This document shows positions 36,601 to 46,900 of a stretch of 64,000 bases of DNA, piece after piece (the first letter of the stretch is position 1; each line of letters starts with the position of its first letter). This DNA comes from Sulfitobacter sp. F26169L. Its GTDB lineage: Bacteria > Pseudomonadota > Alphaproteobacteria > Rhodobacterales > Rhodobacteraceae. Position numbers and translations under genes: made by a program. The notes below the pieces were generated by a model that did no database searches, was not told the origin of the DNA, and saw nothing but the letters and a program-made list of their open reading frames with translations. The stretch lies in assembly GCF_026410285.1 (NCBI RefSeq), contig NZ_JAPMLP010000009.1:1-64000 (forward strand), written 5' to 3'.

Positions 36601-37107
36601 ATGCGCTATTTCCTGCGTCTCGAAGATTTTACGACAGGGCTGGCGCAAAGGCTCTCTATTGCATTTCTGGTTATCGCCGCTGCGCTGGCGCTATATCAGG
36701 TTGTTACGCGGTTCGCCTTTGGCGCGCCTTCGACCTGGTCAGAGGTGATCACCCGCTCCGCGATGATCTGGTCGGTGTTCTTGGGAGTTGCCGTTGCCTT
36801 CAGGCACGGCGCGATGATTTCGGTTGATGTGATCCAGAACGCACTGCCGCCCCGTCTGGGCCTTTGGGTCTATATTCTGGCCAGTATCGGCTCTTTGATA
36901 TTTTTCTCTGTCTTGCTGTGGCAAGGGTATCTGATGACCCTGCGGGTTATTCCGCAAAGCCTTGCCGCGCTTGAAGTTTCAATCGCTTGGGTTTACGCCG
37001 CTTTGCCTGTCGGCTCCGCATTCATACTGGTCGCCATTCTGGCGGCAATGGTGCGCGCTGTGCAGGGTGACTGGCTGATCGCGCGCAACGCGGAAGATGT
37101 ACAATGA
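36601..37107 (+). CDS. TRAP transporter small permease DctQ
   Basis: Membrane protein of 168 residues with four hydrophobic helices. Typical DctQ features are FGAPSTWSEVITRSAMIWSV and GVAVAFRHGAMISVDVIQ in the middle. GAGG precedes the ATG. Its stop overlaps the start of the large permease gene by four bases. It links the large subunit to transport of the acid sugar. Confidence 0.9.
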   Translation: MRYFLRLEDFTTGLAQRLSIAFLVIAAALALYQVVTRFAFGAPSTWSEVITRSAMIWSVFLGVAVAFRHGAMISVDVIQNALPPRLGLWVYILASIGSLIFFSVLLWQGYLMTLRVIPQSLAALEVSIAWVYAALPVGSAFILVAILAAMVRAVQGDWLIARNAEDVQ

Positions 37108-38384
37108 ACAGCGCACTTGGTCTTTCACTCGGTATTCTTTTTGTCCTTGGCGTACCTATTGCGGTCGCTATCGGACTTGCGTCAGTCATCGGGATCGAGG
37201 CAAGCGGGCGCTTGCCGCTGTTGCTGGTGGCGCAGCGCATGTTTACCGGCATCGACAGTTTTCCCCTGATGGCGATCCCGCTGTTTATCCTTGCAGGGAA
37301 TCTGATGTCGGCGGGGGGTATTTCGCACCGCCTGGTAGAACTGGCAAAATCACTGGTTGGCGGGATACAGGGCGGTCTGGCCTGCACGTGTGTTCTGACG
37401 TGCATGTTGTTCGCCTCTGTCTCCGGATCATCCGTGGCAACAACTTTTGCGATCGGTGCAATTCTGATCCCCGCGATGGTGAAACACAATTATCCCAAAC
37501 CGCTTGCCGCTTCTATTCAGGCGTCCTCGGCAGAGCTGGGCGTTTTGATCCCGCCATCTATTCCGCTGATCCTTTACGGTGTCTCGACAGATACCTCGAT
37601 TGGTAAGTTGTTTGTCGCGGGGCTTGGACCTGGATTGGTTGTAGCTGGCTCTCTAATGGCGCTGGTTCTGGTCATCTGCCGCGTGCGCGGCATTGGCAAG
37701 GAGGACGGCATGGGCCGCTCCCGCCCAGGTGCCGCGCTGTGGGCCGCGCTGCCCGCTTTGATGGTCCCTGTTGTGATCCTCGGTGGTATCTACTCCGGCA
37801 TTTTCACGCCGACCGAGGCAAGTGCCGCCGCCGTTGCTGCCGCACTGATTGTGGGGATGGGCATTTATGGTGAGCTGAAATATCACGATCTTCCTGAAAT
37901 TCTGAAGAAAACGATCATCTCGACTTCCGCGATTATGATTATCATTTCGGCGGCGGCGTTGTTTTCGTTCCTGATCACACGCTCCGGTCTGCCCAATGAA
38001 ATCGCGGCATGGTTCCGCGACGTATTCGAAAGCCGCATTGCATTTCTGCTGGCGGTGAACTTCCTGCTGCTGATCGTGGGCATGTTCATTGAAACTTCGG
38101 CGGCGATCCTTGTTCTGGCCCCAATCCTGACGCCAATCGCGCTCAGTTACGGTGTCGATCCTGTGCACTTCGGTCTGATCATTGTGGTCAATCTGGCGCT
38201 GGGGATGATCACGCCACCGCTGGGGGTGAACCTGTTTGCCGCCTGCGCCGTCGCCAACCTGCGGGTGGAAAAAATCATCCCGCAACTCGTCTGGTTTGTG
38301 CTGACCGTTTTCGCGGCGTTGATGGTTATCACCTACGTTCCTGCAATCACGCTGTGGCCTGTCGAATGGGTATTTGGAGAATAA
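37104..38384 (+). CDS. TRAP transporter large permease DctM
   Basis: Membrane protein of 426 residues with about 12 helices. DctM signatures include FPLMAIPLFILAGNLMSAGG, LFASVSGSSVATTFAIGAIL, ASSAELGVLIPPSIPLILYG and GIFTPTEASAAAVAAALIVG. It forms the ion-coupled channel that takes the substrate from DctP. It overlaps dctQ by four bases and is followed three bases later by ltnD. Confidence 0.95.
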   Translation: MNSALGLSLGILFVLGVPIAVAIGLASVIGIEASGRLPLLLVAQRMFTGIDSFPLMAIPLFILAGNLMSAGGISHRLVELAKSLVGGIQGGLACTCVLTCMLFASVSGSSVATTFAIGAILIPAMVKHNYPKPLAASIQASSAELGVLIPPSIPLILYGVSTDTSIGKLFVAGLGPGLVVAGSLMALVLVICRVRGIGKEDGMGRSRPGAALWAALPALMVPVVILGGIYSGIFTPTEASAAAVAAALIVGMGIYGELKYHDLPEILKKTIISTSAIMIIISAAALFSFLITRSGLPNEIAAWFRDVFESRIAFLLAVNFLLLIVGMFIETSAAILVLAPILTPIALSYGVDPVHFGLIIVVNLALGMITPPLGVNLFAACAVANLRVEKIIPQLVWFVLTVFAALMVITYVPAITLWPVEWVFGE

Positions 38385-38387
38385 TCA

Positions 38388-39272
38388 ATGCTGGTTGATT
38401 TTGTAGGCTTGGGGTCAATGGGCCTTGGCATGGCGGTCAGCCTTGTGCGGGCAGGCCATATCGTTCGCGGTTATGATCCTGATACCGCACGCGTTGACAT
38501 GCTATGTGCGCAGGGCGGGTCACCCTTTGGTGAAGATGACGCGCAGGCAGATGCGCTTGTCAGTGTTGTTCTGAATGCCGATCAAACCCGTGCTGTGCTG
38601 TTTGGTGATCAAGATGTGTCACAGCGGCTGCGTGCAACCGGCGTGATCCTCTCTTGTGCTACGGTGTCGCCTGCGTTCGCAGCCGAGATGGAAGCAGTGG
38701 CGAAGGCGCGTGGATTTTCATATCTGGATGCGCCTATTTCCGGTGGCGCGATAAAGGCCGCTGCGGGACAGCTTTCAATCATGGCGTCAGGTTCGGCGGA
38801 TGCGTTCACCACGTCAGCGCCTTTGCTAGAGGCTATGGCAGAGACTGTTCATCGTCTGGGTGATCATGCTGGCGCAGGCTCTGCGATGAAGGCGGTAAAC
38901 CAGCTGTTGGCGGGGGTTCACATCGCCGCGATGGGCGAGGCGATGGCATTTGGCGCGTCACAAGGTTTGGACGCCGCACAAGTGGTTGAGGTGATCTCGG
39001 CCTCTGCAGGAACGTCATGGATGTTCGAAAACCGCGCGCCCCATGTAGTGGAGGGTGATTACACCCCGCGCTCCAAAGTCGATATCTGGCTGAAAGATCT
39101 GGGCATCGTGGGCGATATCGCGGCGGCATCGGGCTTGCCTGTGCCAATCAGCGCCAATGCGCTGGCGCAGTTTCGCGCTGCGTCAGAGGCGGGGCTGGGG
39201 CAGGAAGATGATGCCGCGATTGCCAAGTATTTTGCCCGTCAGGGCGGTGTAAAGCTGGTTGGAGATAGCTAA
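38388..39272 (+). CDS. ltnD: L-threonate dehydrogenase LtnD
   Basis: Beta-hydroxyacid dehydrogenase family enzyme of 294 residues. GLGSMGLGMAVSLVRAGHIV is the NAD site; DAPISGGAIKAAAGQLSIM is the substrate-binding segment and GSAMKAVNQLLAGVHIAAM contains the catalytic Lys. It oxidises L-threonate to 2-oxo-tetronate, which OtnI then isomerises. GGAG lies before the ATG. Its TAA stop shares one base with the otnK start. The family also includes 2-hydroxy-3-oxopropionate reductases; the neighbours decide for LtnD. Confidence 0.88.
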   Translation: MLVDFVGLGSMGLGMAVSLVRAGHIVRGYDPDTARVDMLCAQGGSPFGEDDAQADALVSVVLNADQTRAVLFGDQDVSQRLRATGVILSCATVSPAFAAEMEAVAKARGFSYLDAPISGGAIKAAAGQLSIMASGSADAFTTSAPLLEAMAETVHRLGDHAGAGSAMKAVNQLLAGVHIAAMGEAMAFGASQGLDAAQVVEVISASAGTSWMFENRAPHVVEGDYTPRSKVDIWLKDLGIVGDIAAASGLPVPISANALAQFRAASEAGLGQEDDAAIAKYFARQGGVKLVGDS

Positions 39273-40507
39273 TGCTCTTGGGATGTATCGGGGATGATTT
39301 CACAGGCTCCAGCGATCTGGCCAATACCCTGGCCAAGGCAGGGATGCGCACCGTGCAGTACAGCGGCATACCGTCAGTGGCTGCGGGCAGGGACGTGCAG
39401 GCTGGTGTTGTTGCGCTTAAATCCCGCTCGATTGCGCCTGCGGAGGCAGTGAAGCAATCGCTTGAGGCGTTGGAGTGGCTTCAGGCGCAGGGTTGTGAGC
39501 AGATATTTTTCAAATACTGCTCGACTTTCGACAGCACGGATCAGGGCAACATCGGACCGGTTGCCGATGCATTGGCCGATGCACTGAACGCGCATAAAGT
39601 TATCGTATGCCCAGCGTTTCCGGGAGCAGGGCGGTCGGTCTATCAGGGGTACTTGTTTGTTAAAGACGCCTTGCTGAACGAAAGCGGAATGGAAAACCAC
39701 CCGCTGACCCCGATGAAGGATGCAAGCCTGCGCCGTCTGATGGCAGCGCAAAGCGCATATTCGGTGGGCCATGTTCCTGCCGAGGTGGTGTTTGAGGGTG
39801 CGCAGGCGATTGCGGCGCGGATGGAGGAAGAACATAGCGCAGGCCACCGGATGATTATCGTTGATGCACTGCGCGATAGTGATCTGGAGCAGATCGGTGC
39901 AGCGGCCAGAGGATTGCCGCTGGTTACGGGCGGCTCTGGCGTGGCACTGGGTCTGCCTGCAAATTTCGGTATCACGCCTGCAAAAGTACCGTGGCAGCCG
40001 CAGACCGGTAAGGCGGCGATCCTGTCCGGTTCATGCTCGACCACGACACGTGCGCAGATCGACTATCATATCGCCCGCTACCCGAGCCTGAAAGTTGATC
40101 CGGCAGATGTGATTGAGGGAAGGCAAACCCCGCAAGAGGTTGCCCAATGGTTGGCTGAAACCGACGGTCTGCCCCTTGCCTACAGCTCTGCAAACCCTGA
40201 CGAAGTCGCCGCCACACAGGCGCGGTTTGGAAGTGACACAGCCGCGCATGCGTTGGAAGAGTTCTTTGGCAAAACAGCGCATATTATGGTGAAGCTCGGC
40301 GTGTCCCGCATCCTGACCGCAGGGGGCGAAACGTCCGGCGCGGTGGTTGAAGCACTTGAAATCGACAAGCTTGAGATCGGCCCCGAGATTGATCCCGGTG
40401 TGCCAGCCTTGCGCGCCAGTGATACGTTGGTGATCGCGCTGAAATCAGGTAACTTCGGCAGCGAAGATTATTTTGAAAAAGCGGCAAAAATTCTGGGGCA
40501 GGGGTGA
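39272..40507 (+). CDS. otnK: 3-oxo-tetronate 4-kinase OtnK (DUF1537)
   Basis: Kinase of 411 residues in the four-carbon acid sugar kinase family, formerly DUF1537. The N-terminal signature LGCIGDDFTGSSDLANTLAK binds the sugar acid, with YCSTFDSTDQGNIGPVADAL following; the C-terminal nucleotide-binding domain has ILTAGGETSGAVVEAL and ALKSGNFGSEDYF. It phosphorylates 3-oxo-tetronate with ATP. It overlaps ltnD by one base and otnC by one base, so translation is tightly coupled. Confidence 0.93.
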   Translation: MLLGCIGDDFTGSSDLANTLAKAGMRTVQYSGIPSVAAGRDVQAGVVALKSRSIAPAEAVKQSLEALEWLQAQGCEQIFFKYCSTFDSTDQGNIGPVADALADALNAHKVIVCPAFPGAGRSVYQGYLFVKDALLNESGMENHPLTPMKDASLRRLMAAQSAYSVGHVPAEVVFEGAQAIAARMEEEHSAGHRMIIVDALRDSDLEQIGAAARGLPLVTGGSGVALGLPANFGITPAKVPWQPQTGKAAILSGSCSTTTRAQIDYHIARYPSLKVDPADVIEGRQTPQEVAQWLAETDGLPLAYSSANPDEVAATQARFGSDTAAHALEEFFGKTAHIMVKLGVSRILTAGGETSGAVVEALEIDKLEIGPEIDPGVPALRASDTLVIALKSGNFGSEDYFEKAAKILGQG

Positions 40508-41154
40508 TGCGCGAAGCCGAACTGCGTGAGCTGATTTGCCTGTTGGCCAAATCCATGTTCGACCGCGGACTGACGGGCGGCAGCACCGGTAACATCTCGG
40601 CCCGTACAGAGGATGGCGGCCTGCTGGTGTCGCCAACCGGTACCAGTTTCGGGCGGCTTGACCCGGCGCGCCTGTCGCGGTTTGATGCCGGTGGCGCCTT
40701 GATTGACGGCGACCGGCCCACCAAGGAAATGCCACTGCACCAGGCATTTTACGACACACGCAGCACCGCCGGTGCAGTGGTGCATTTGCACAGCTGCCAC
40801 TCGGTCGCTCTGTCGACGTTACCAGAGGTGGACGCCGACAACTTCCTGCCGCCGCTAACGCCTTACGGGATTATGAAGCTGGGGCGCGTGAAGCTGTTGC
40901 CATTCTTTATGCCGGGTGATCCGGCCATGGGCGACGCGGTGCGCGGACTTGCAGGAAAGCGTAGCGCGGTGATGCTGGCGAATCACGGGCCTGTCGTTGC
41001 GGCCAAAGATATCGAGGCTGCGTGTAATGCGATTGAAGAGCTGGAAGATACCGCGCGGCTGGCGATGATGCTGCGCGGCATGAACGCACGCGGGTTGTCC
41101 GACACAGAAGTACAGGCGCTGGTAACCAAATTTGATGTAGAGTGGGATGATTGA
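40507..41154 (+). CDS. otnC: 3-oxo-tetronate 4-phosphate decarboxylase OtnC (class II aldolase fold)
   Basis: Class II aldolase/adducin family protein of 215 residues. LTGGSTGNISARTEDG and LVSPTGTSFGRL form the phosphate-binding loops; the metal-binding histidines are in AVVHLHSCHSVALS and MLANHGPVVAAKD. It decarboxylates 3-oxo-tetronate 4-phosphate to dihydroxyacetone phosphate. The ATG at 40507 shares a base with the otnK stop, and its own stop shares a base with the otnI ATG. Confidence 0.9.
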   Translation: MREAELRELICLLAKSMFDRGLTGGSTGNISARTEDGGLLVSPTGTSFGRLDPARLSRFDAGGALIDGDRPTKEMPLHQAFYDTRSTAGAVVHLHSCHSVALSTLPEVDADNFLPPLTPYGIMKLGRVKLLPFFMPGDPAMGDAVRGLAGKRSAVMLANHGPVVAAKDIEAACNAIEELEDTARLAMMLRGMNARGLSDTEVQALVTKFDVEWDD

Positions 41155-41927
41155 TGAAATTCTCGGCTAACCTTGGCTTTTTGTACACTGATCTTTCCCT
41201 GACCGATGCCGTTCACGCCGCCAACGTGGATGGGTTTGACGCGCTTGAGTGTCACTTCCCATATGATACGCCCCCCGAAAAATTGAAGGCCGCGCTGACA
41301 CAAACCGGATTGCGAATGCTGGGGATGAATACCTGGCCCGGTGATCGTGCGGCTGGTGATTTTGGGCTAGCGGCGTTGCCCGGTCGCGCAGAAGAAGCGC
41401 GCGCCGAGATTGAACGCGCATTTACCTATGCCGCCGCGACAGGAGTAGAAGCGGTGCACGTCATGGCAGGGCGCACCGATGGCGGCACAGCCACCGAAGA
41501 CTGCTTTCGCGACAACCTGAATTACGCCTGTGATCTGGCCGCGCAGCACGATATCGGTGTCCTGATTGAACCCATCAACACCCGTGACGTTGCCGGATAT
41601 CATCTGTCAGGCACCGCCCACGCCGAGCGGATTATCAACGATCTTGCGCGCCCCGAACTTAAAATAATGTTTGATTGTTATCACATGCAGATCATGCAGG
41701 GTGATCTGGCAAAAACGATTGAAGAACTCTTGCCAATAATCGGACACATCCAGATTGCCGCTGTGCCGGACCGAACAGAACCGGATCAGGGCGAGGTGGA
41801 TTACCCTTGGTTGATGAAACATTTGCAGGACCTCGGCTACAACGGTCATATCGGCGCCGAGTACCGCCCCCGCACAACAACGCAGGACGGTCTAGGTTGG
41901 ATGAGGGCGCTGAAGGGTAACGCCTAG
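41154..41927 (+). CDS. otnI: 2-oxo-tetronate isomerase OtnI (hydroxypyruvate isomerase family)
   Basis: TIM-barrel isomerase of 257 residues. Metal-ligand regions are VLIEPINTRDVAGYHLSG, IMFDCYHMQIMQGD, GHIQIAAVPDRTEPDQGEVD and HIGAEYRPR. It converts 2-oxo-tetronate to 3-oxo-tetronate, joining the L-threonate branch to OtnK. It is the last gene of the operon; the start at 41154 overlaps the otnC stop by one base. Confidence 0.9.
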   Translation: MKFSANLGFLYTDLSLTDAVHAANVDGFDALECHFPYDTPPEKLKAALTQTGLRMLGMNTWPGDRAAGDFGLAALPGRAEEARAEIERAFTYAAATGVEAVHVMAGRTDGGTATEDCFRDNLNYACDLAAQHDIGVLIEPINTRDVAGYHLSGTAHAERIINDLARPELKIMFDCYHMQIMQGDLAKTIEELLPIIGHIQIAAVPDRTEPDQGEVDYPWLMKHLQDLGYNGHIGAEYRPRTTTQDGLGWMRALKGNA

Positions 41928-42772
41928 ATCAAAGGTTGGTACGACAACAAACATAAGCGCTAGGCTTGCTCTGAACTGTGATAAGCGTTTGAGTACGCTG
42001 TAATCTAAGTGTGGAGAAACCGAACTCAATGCGGTTTAATTGATAACGGCGAAAGTATTTCGCCTGCTAATCAACCCCGAATTAGCTGCAAATTATGTTC
42101 CGCTCTAAGTTTCTGGCAAGACGGGTGCGTGGGACAGGTTGGAGAGCCGCCAGTTTTGTTCCTCTTACTTTGATCGTTCAGGATTGTGTATCGGGCGTGT
42201 TCTATCTTGGCGGGTTTCTTTCCGACGGTGGACCAATAGCTCAACTGGCATCGCGAGATCCTGTAGGGGTCACCCACCTGAACAGTGATTCATGAATTTT
42301 GAGGAGGTTTTTCAGGACGCCCCGGTACCGTACCGCAACACAAACCAACAAAGGAGAACATATCATATCAGGCCATAAAGGCACGTTGGTCTGATAGAAG
42401 AAATGCATCTGGTCTGCGTCCGGTTGTTTATCGCCATTCCCCTCTGCCTGAGTTGGCACCGTGAAGGCCAAGAACGCGATCACTTTCTTTATCCGAATTG
42501 ATCGGACCATTGTTCGGGGTACAGTCGGCGATGAAGATTTAGCAGTCATTGTTGCCGCGATCCTGTAGCGAGCGATAATGCCGCTATTTCGCAGGTGAAC
42601 CGCGCACCCTTGCGCAGAAGGTTCGGGCTGATACCCTCTGAAATAGCAAGATGATCTTTGCTCTTCCCGATTCAGAGGCTAGGTCAGTGGCGAAGATATA
42701 TGCCAAGATTGGCACACAACTCTGCTTTATGCTTGTGAAAACATTTTACAGACGATCGAAGAAAGTTTCTCC
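41928..42772. other. Intergenic region after the tetronate operon
   Basis: About 845 bases without a supported gene. A hairpin GGCGAAA-gta-TTTCGCC lies at 42048-42064, and GCCTAG/CTAGGC pair at long range near the operon end. Frames at 42071-42549 on either strand look like gene debris. The final 100 bases should hold the RND pump promoter. Confidence 0.4.
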
Positions 42773-43948
42773 ATGAAGGCGCTCAAACAAGTTGCTGCAC
42801 TTTTAATTGTTCTGGCGATTGGCCTGTATGTCTGGATCGCCTATGTGCCCGCCGCCCATCCGCTGTTGCAGCGCACGGGGCTGCTCGACCTGCTGGGCAT
42901 CGAGACAGCGGGAGAAGACAGCCAGGGTACAGCGGGCGAGCGGCGGGGCTTTGGCGGTGGGGAAACACAGGTCGTTGTTGCGCAGGTAGAGGAACAGGCG
43001 CAGACAGACCGGATCACGGCCATCGGCGACGGGCGGGCATGGCGCTCTGTGACGGTACGGTCCAACGCGACAGGGCTGATTGAAAAGCTGAACCTGACAG
43101 GCGGTGAAACCATAGATGCGGGCATCGTGATCGCGCAGCTTGACGACGAGGCCGAGCAGATCGCGCTGGAGCTGGCCCAGATCCGGCTGGAAGACGTGCA
43201 GGCAGAGACACAACGGGTCGGGCGTTTGCAAGGCACCGGCGCTGTCACCGAAGTGCGCCTGCGCGAGGCGGAAATTGCATTGCGCAATGCTGAACTGACA
43301 CTGCGAAAAGCGGAATACGATCTGTCGCAGCGCCAGATCACCGCGCCGATTTCGGGTTATGTCGGATTAACCGACATTCAGGAAGGTGACCGGCTGGCCA
43401 GTCAGGAGCAGCTTGCCACCATTACCGACCGTTCGCGCATCCTGATCGATTTCCGCGTGCCTGAACGCTTTATCGGCGCCATCGAAAGAGGGCAGCAGAT
43501 CAGGATTGTTCCGCTGGGGCTGCGCGACGTGACGCTGACGGGACAGATAGACGCGATTGACACCGTGGTTGATCGTGCCAGCCGTACAATGCTGGTGCGC
43601 GGTGTGGTCGAAAACGATCAAAACCTGCTGCGCGGGGGGATGGCCTTTTCTGTCAGATTGTCTTTCCCGGGTGAAACCCTGTTGTCGATCGCGCCGCTTG
43701 CGGTGCAATGGTCCAGCGATGGCCCGTTTGTCTGGGCCGTGCGTGAGGGCAAAGTGATTCAAATGCCGGTGGCGATTATCCAGCGCAACCAAGACGCGGT
43801 GCTGGTCAAGTCCGACGATCTGGTGGTTGGTGATACGGTTGTGACCGAAGGGGTGCAAACCCTGCGGGAAAACGCTGCGGTAACGATCCGCCAGCCGGAG
43901 GACGACGCAGACGTCCAAACCCCCGCCGCGCAGGAGGAGGCACTGTGA
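42773..43948 (+). CDS. RND efflux periplasmic adaptor (HlyD/AcrA family)
   Basis: Membrane fusion protein of 391 residues. One N-terminal anchor helix (VAALLIVLAIGLYVWIAYV) is followed by a variable stretch, then the lipoyl half-motif VRSNATGLIEKLNLTGGETI, a coiled-coil hairpin (residues about 135-185) and the second lipoyl half YDLSQRQITAPISGYVGLTD. Beta-barrel and membrane-proximal domains complete it. It bridges the inner-membrane pump with an outer-membrane channel, which is not encoded here. Its stop overlaps the RND gene start (GTGA). Confidence 0.93.
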   Translation: MKALKQVAALLIVLAIGLYVWIAYVPAAHPLLQRTGLLDLLGIETAGEDSQGTAGERRGFGGGETQVVVAQVEEQAQTDRITAIGDGRAWRSVTVRSNATGLIEKLNLTGGETIDAGIVIAQLDDEAEQIALELAQIRLEDVQAETQRVGRLQGTGAVTEVRLREAEIALRNAELTLRKAEYDLSQRQITAPISGYVGLTDIQEGDRLASQEQLATITDRSRILIDFRVPERFIGAIERGQQIRIVPLGLRDVTLTGQIDAIDTVVDRASRTMLVRGVVENDQNLLRGGMAFSVRLSFPGETLLSIAPLAVQWSSDGPFVWAVREGKVIQMPVAIIQRNQDAVLVKSDDLVVGDTVVTEGVQTLRENAAVTIRQPEDDADVQTPAAQEEAL

Positions 43949-46900
43949 GCGCAGCGGCTGATGTCACATCATCCTCGGGCACGGCGCTGTTTGTACGCCG
44001 TCCGATCCTTGCATTTGTCCTGAACGCGCTGATCATCCTTGCAGGGTTGGCCGGGCTTTTCGGCGCCGAGATCAGGGAATTGCCGAACGTGGACCGTCCT
44101 GTTGTGTCGGTCACCACGCGGTTTTCGGGTGCGTCGCCGGAATCCGTCGATCAGGAACTGACCGGACGGATCGAGGGCGCTGTCGGGCGTGTGTCTGGTG
44201 TGCGCACAATCTCGTCCAACTCGCGGTTCGGGCGCAGCCGTGTCACGCTGGAATTTGCCGATAACGTCGATGTTGATGTGGCCGCGATGGACGTGCGCGA
44301 TGCTGTGGCGCGGATTGTGAACCAGCTGCCCGAAGGGGCCGACCAGCCAGAGATCGTCAAGGCGGATGCAAACGCACAGGCGGTTATGCGGATCGCTGTC
44401 ACTTCGTCGGGCCGTTCGCCACAGGAACTGACCGAAATCGTGCGCGACCGGGTCGAGGACAGGCTGATATCGGTGGACGGGGTGGCCGATCTGCAAGTGT
44501 ACGGCGACCGCGAGCCGGTGTTTCGCGTCGATATCGACCAGCTTGAACTGGCCAGCAGGGGGCTTACGCTGGGCGATGTGCAGCGGACGCTTGCGAACGT
44601 CGCCTATGATGCGCCTGCGGGTGATCTGGCAGGCGCGCGCCAGTCGATCAACGTGCGTACGGTTGCCAGTGTCGCCACGACAGAGGCCTTCGAGGCGCTG
44701 GAGATTTCGGAAAACGTGAAGATGCGCGATGTTGCGCGCGTCACGCTGGGGCCTGCACCGGGGGAAACCGCGCTGCGCGCCAACGGTCAGCAGGGCATCG
44801 GCATGGGCATTATCCGGCAGGCCACCTCCAACACGCTGGAAATTTCCAAAAATGTGCGCGAGGTGGTTGCGGAGCTGGACCGCACCTTGCCCGATGACAT
44901 CAGCATCTTTGTCACCTCCGACGACGCGACATTTATTTCAGGTTCCATCGAAGAAGTTGTGATGACGCTGGGGATTGCGATTGTGATTGTCATCGCGGTG
45001 ATCTTCATTTTCCTGCGCGATGTGCGCGCCACACTTATCCCCGCGCTGACGCTTCCGGTGGCGTTGATCGGCACATTGGCGGCGATTTATCTAGTCGGGT
45101 TTTCCATCAACATCCTGACGCTGCTGGCGCTGGTGCTGGCAACGGGGATGGTGGTAGATGATGCGATTGTTGTTCTGGAAAACATCGTGCGGATGCGCGC
45201 CGCCGGCATGGGGCCACGGGCGGCGGCGGTGAATGGCACGCGGCAGGTTTTCTTTGCGGTTGTGACCACCACTGCCACGCTGGCGGCGGTGTTTGTACCG
45301 CTGTCATTTTTGCCGGGGCAGGCGGGTGGCCTGTTTCGTGAATTCGGCTTTACGCTGGCGATGGCGGTGCTGTTGTCATCGGTTGTCGCACTCAGCTTGT
45401 GCCCCGTACTGGCCAGCCGCCTTTTGACCAAGGCACCAGACAAGGATGCACGCGGCCCGATGATCTGGCTCGGCACGCAGCTGATGTCGTTTTACAAACT
45501 CACGTTGCGCGGCGCTCTGGCGATGCCGTATGCCGTGCTTCTGACTGCGGTGTTTGTGGTTGCAACAGCGGCGCTGATGGCAGGCAGCATCCGGCAGGAG
45601 CTGACCCCGTCCGAAGACCGCGCGGTTGCCCTGCTCAGCGTGACGGCGCCGCAGGGCGTGGCGCTGGAATACACCCAGACCAAGATGCGCCAGATCGAGG
45701 ATATTGTGACGCCGCTGTATGAAAAGGGCGAGGTGACAAATATATTCTCGATCACCGGTTTCGGTGCGGACAACCGCGGGTTCATGGTGTTTACACTGGC
45801 AAACTGGGAAGACCGCACGCGCAGCCAGCAAGACATCGTTTCCGAAATCAACGGCAAGCTGCGCGGGATCATCGGTGTGCGCGCCTTTGCCATCCAGCCC
45901 AACTCGCTTGGGATACGCGGGGCGGGCAGGGGGCTTGCGTTTGCGATCACCGGCGACAGTTATGACCAGCTGGCGGAAGTGGCGGAGATCATGGTGGACC
46001 GGATGCGTCAGATCGGGGGTATGGGGCAGGTGCGGCTGGAATATGAAACAACGCAGCCGCAGTTGTTTGTAAACATAGATCGCGCGCTGGCGGCTGATCT
46101 GGGGATTGATATCACCGGACTGGGGCAGGCCTTGCAGGCGGTGCTGGACGGGCGCACGGTGGCTTCGGTGTTCATTGATGACAGCAGCTATGAAGTGCAG
46201 GTTTTGTCCACATCGACGCCGGTGAATGATCCGGGTGATCTGGAAAATGTCTTTGTGCAGACGGGCAGGGGGCAGATGGTGCCGATGTCCAGCTTTGTTA
46301 CGCTGGAAGAACGCGCGGTTGCGCCGGAGCTGAACCGCGAAGGGCAAAACAGATCGGTGGAACTGTCCGCGGGTCTGACGCCGGAAATGTCGCTGGGTGA
46401 TGCGCTGGCGCAGGTGCGCGAAATTGGCAATGATGTGCTGGCCGAAAACAACCGCATTGTGCCATTGGCCGAGGCCGCCACGCTGGACCAGACAAACGCG
46501 GGGCTGTTTGTCACATTCGGCTTTGCCATTCTGGTGGTGTTTCTGGTGCTGTCAGCGCAATTCGAAAGCTTTATTTCCGCTGTGGTGGTGATGGCAACAG
46601 TGCCTGTGGGGCTGGCCTGTGCTGTGTTCGCGCTGTTGCTGACGGGGCAGAGCCTGAATGTCTATTCCCAGATCGGGCTGGTGATGCTGATCGGTATCAT
46701 GGCCAAGAACGGTATTCTGATTGTCGAATTCGCCAACCAGTTGCGCGACAAGGGGCAAAGCGTACATGACGCGATCCTTGATGCCTCCACCATCCGTTTG
46801 CGGCCTGTGATGATGACAATGACCTCTACCGTGTTGGGCTGTGTGCCGCTGATCCTGTCTGCGGGGGCAGGGGCCGAAGCGCGCGAGGCGTTGGGCTGGG

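Noticed and set aside
42071-42549. Short frames between the tetronate operon and the RND genes
   Set aside because: They lie on both strands with no family resemblance and look like debris.
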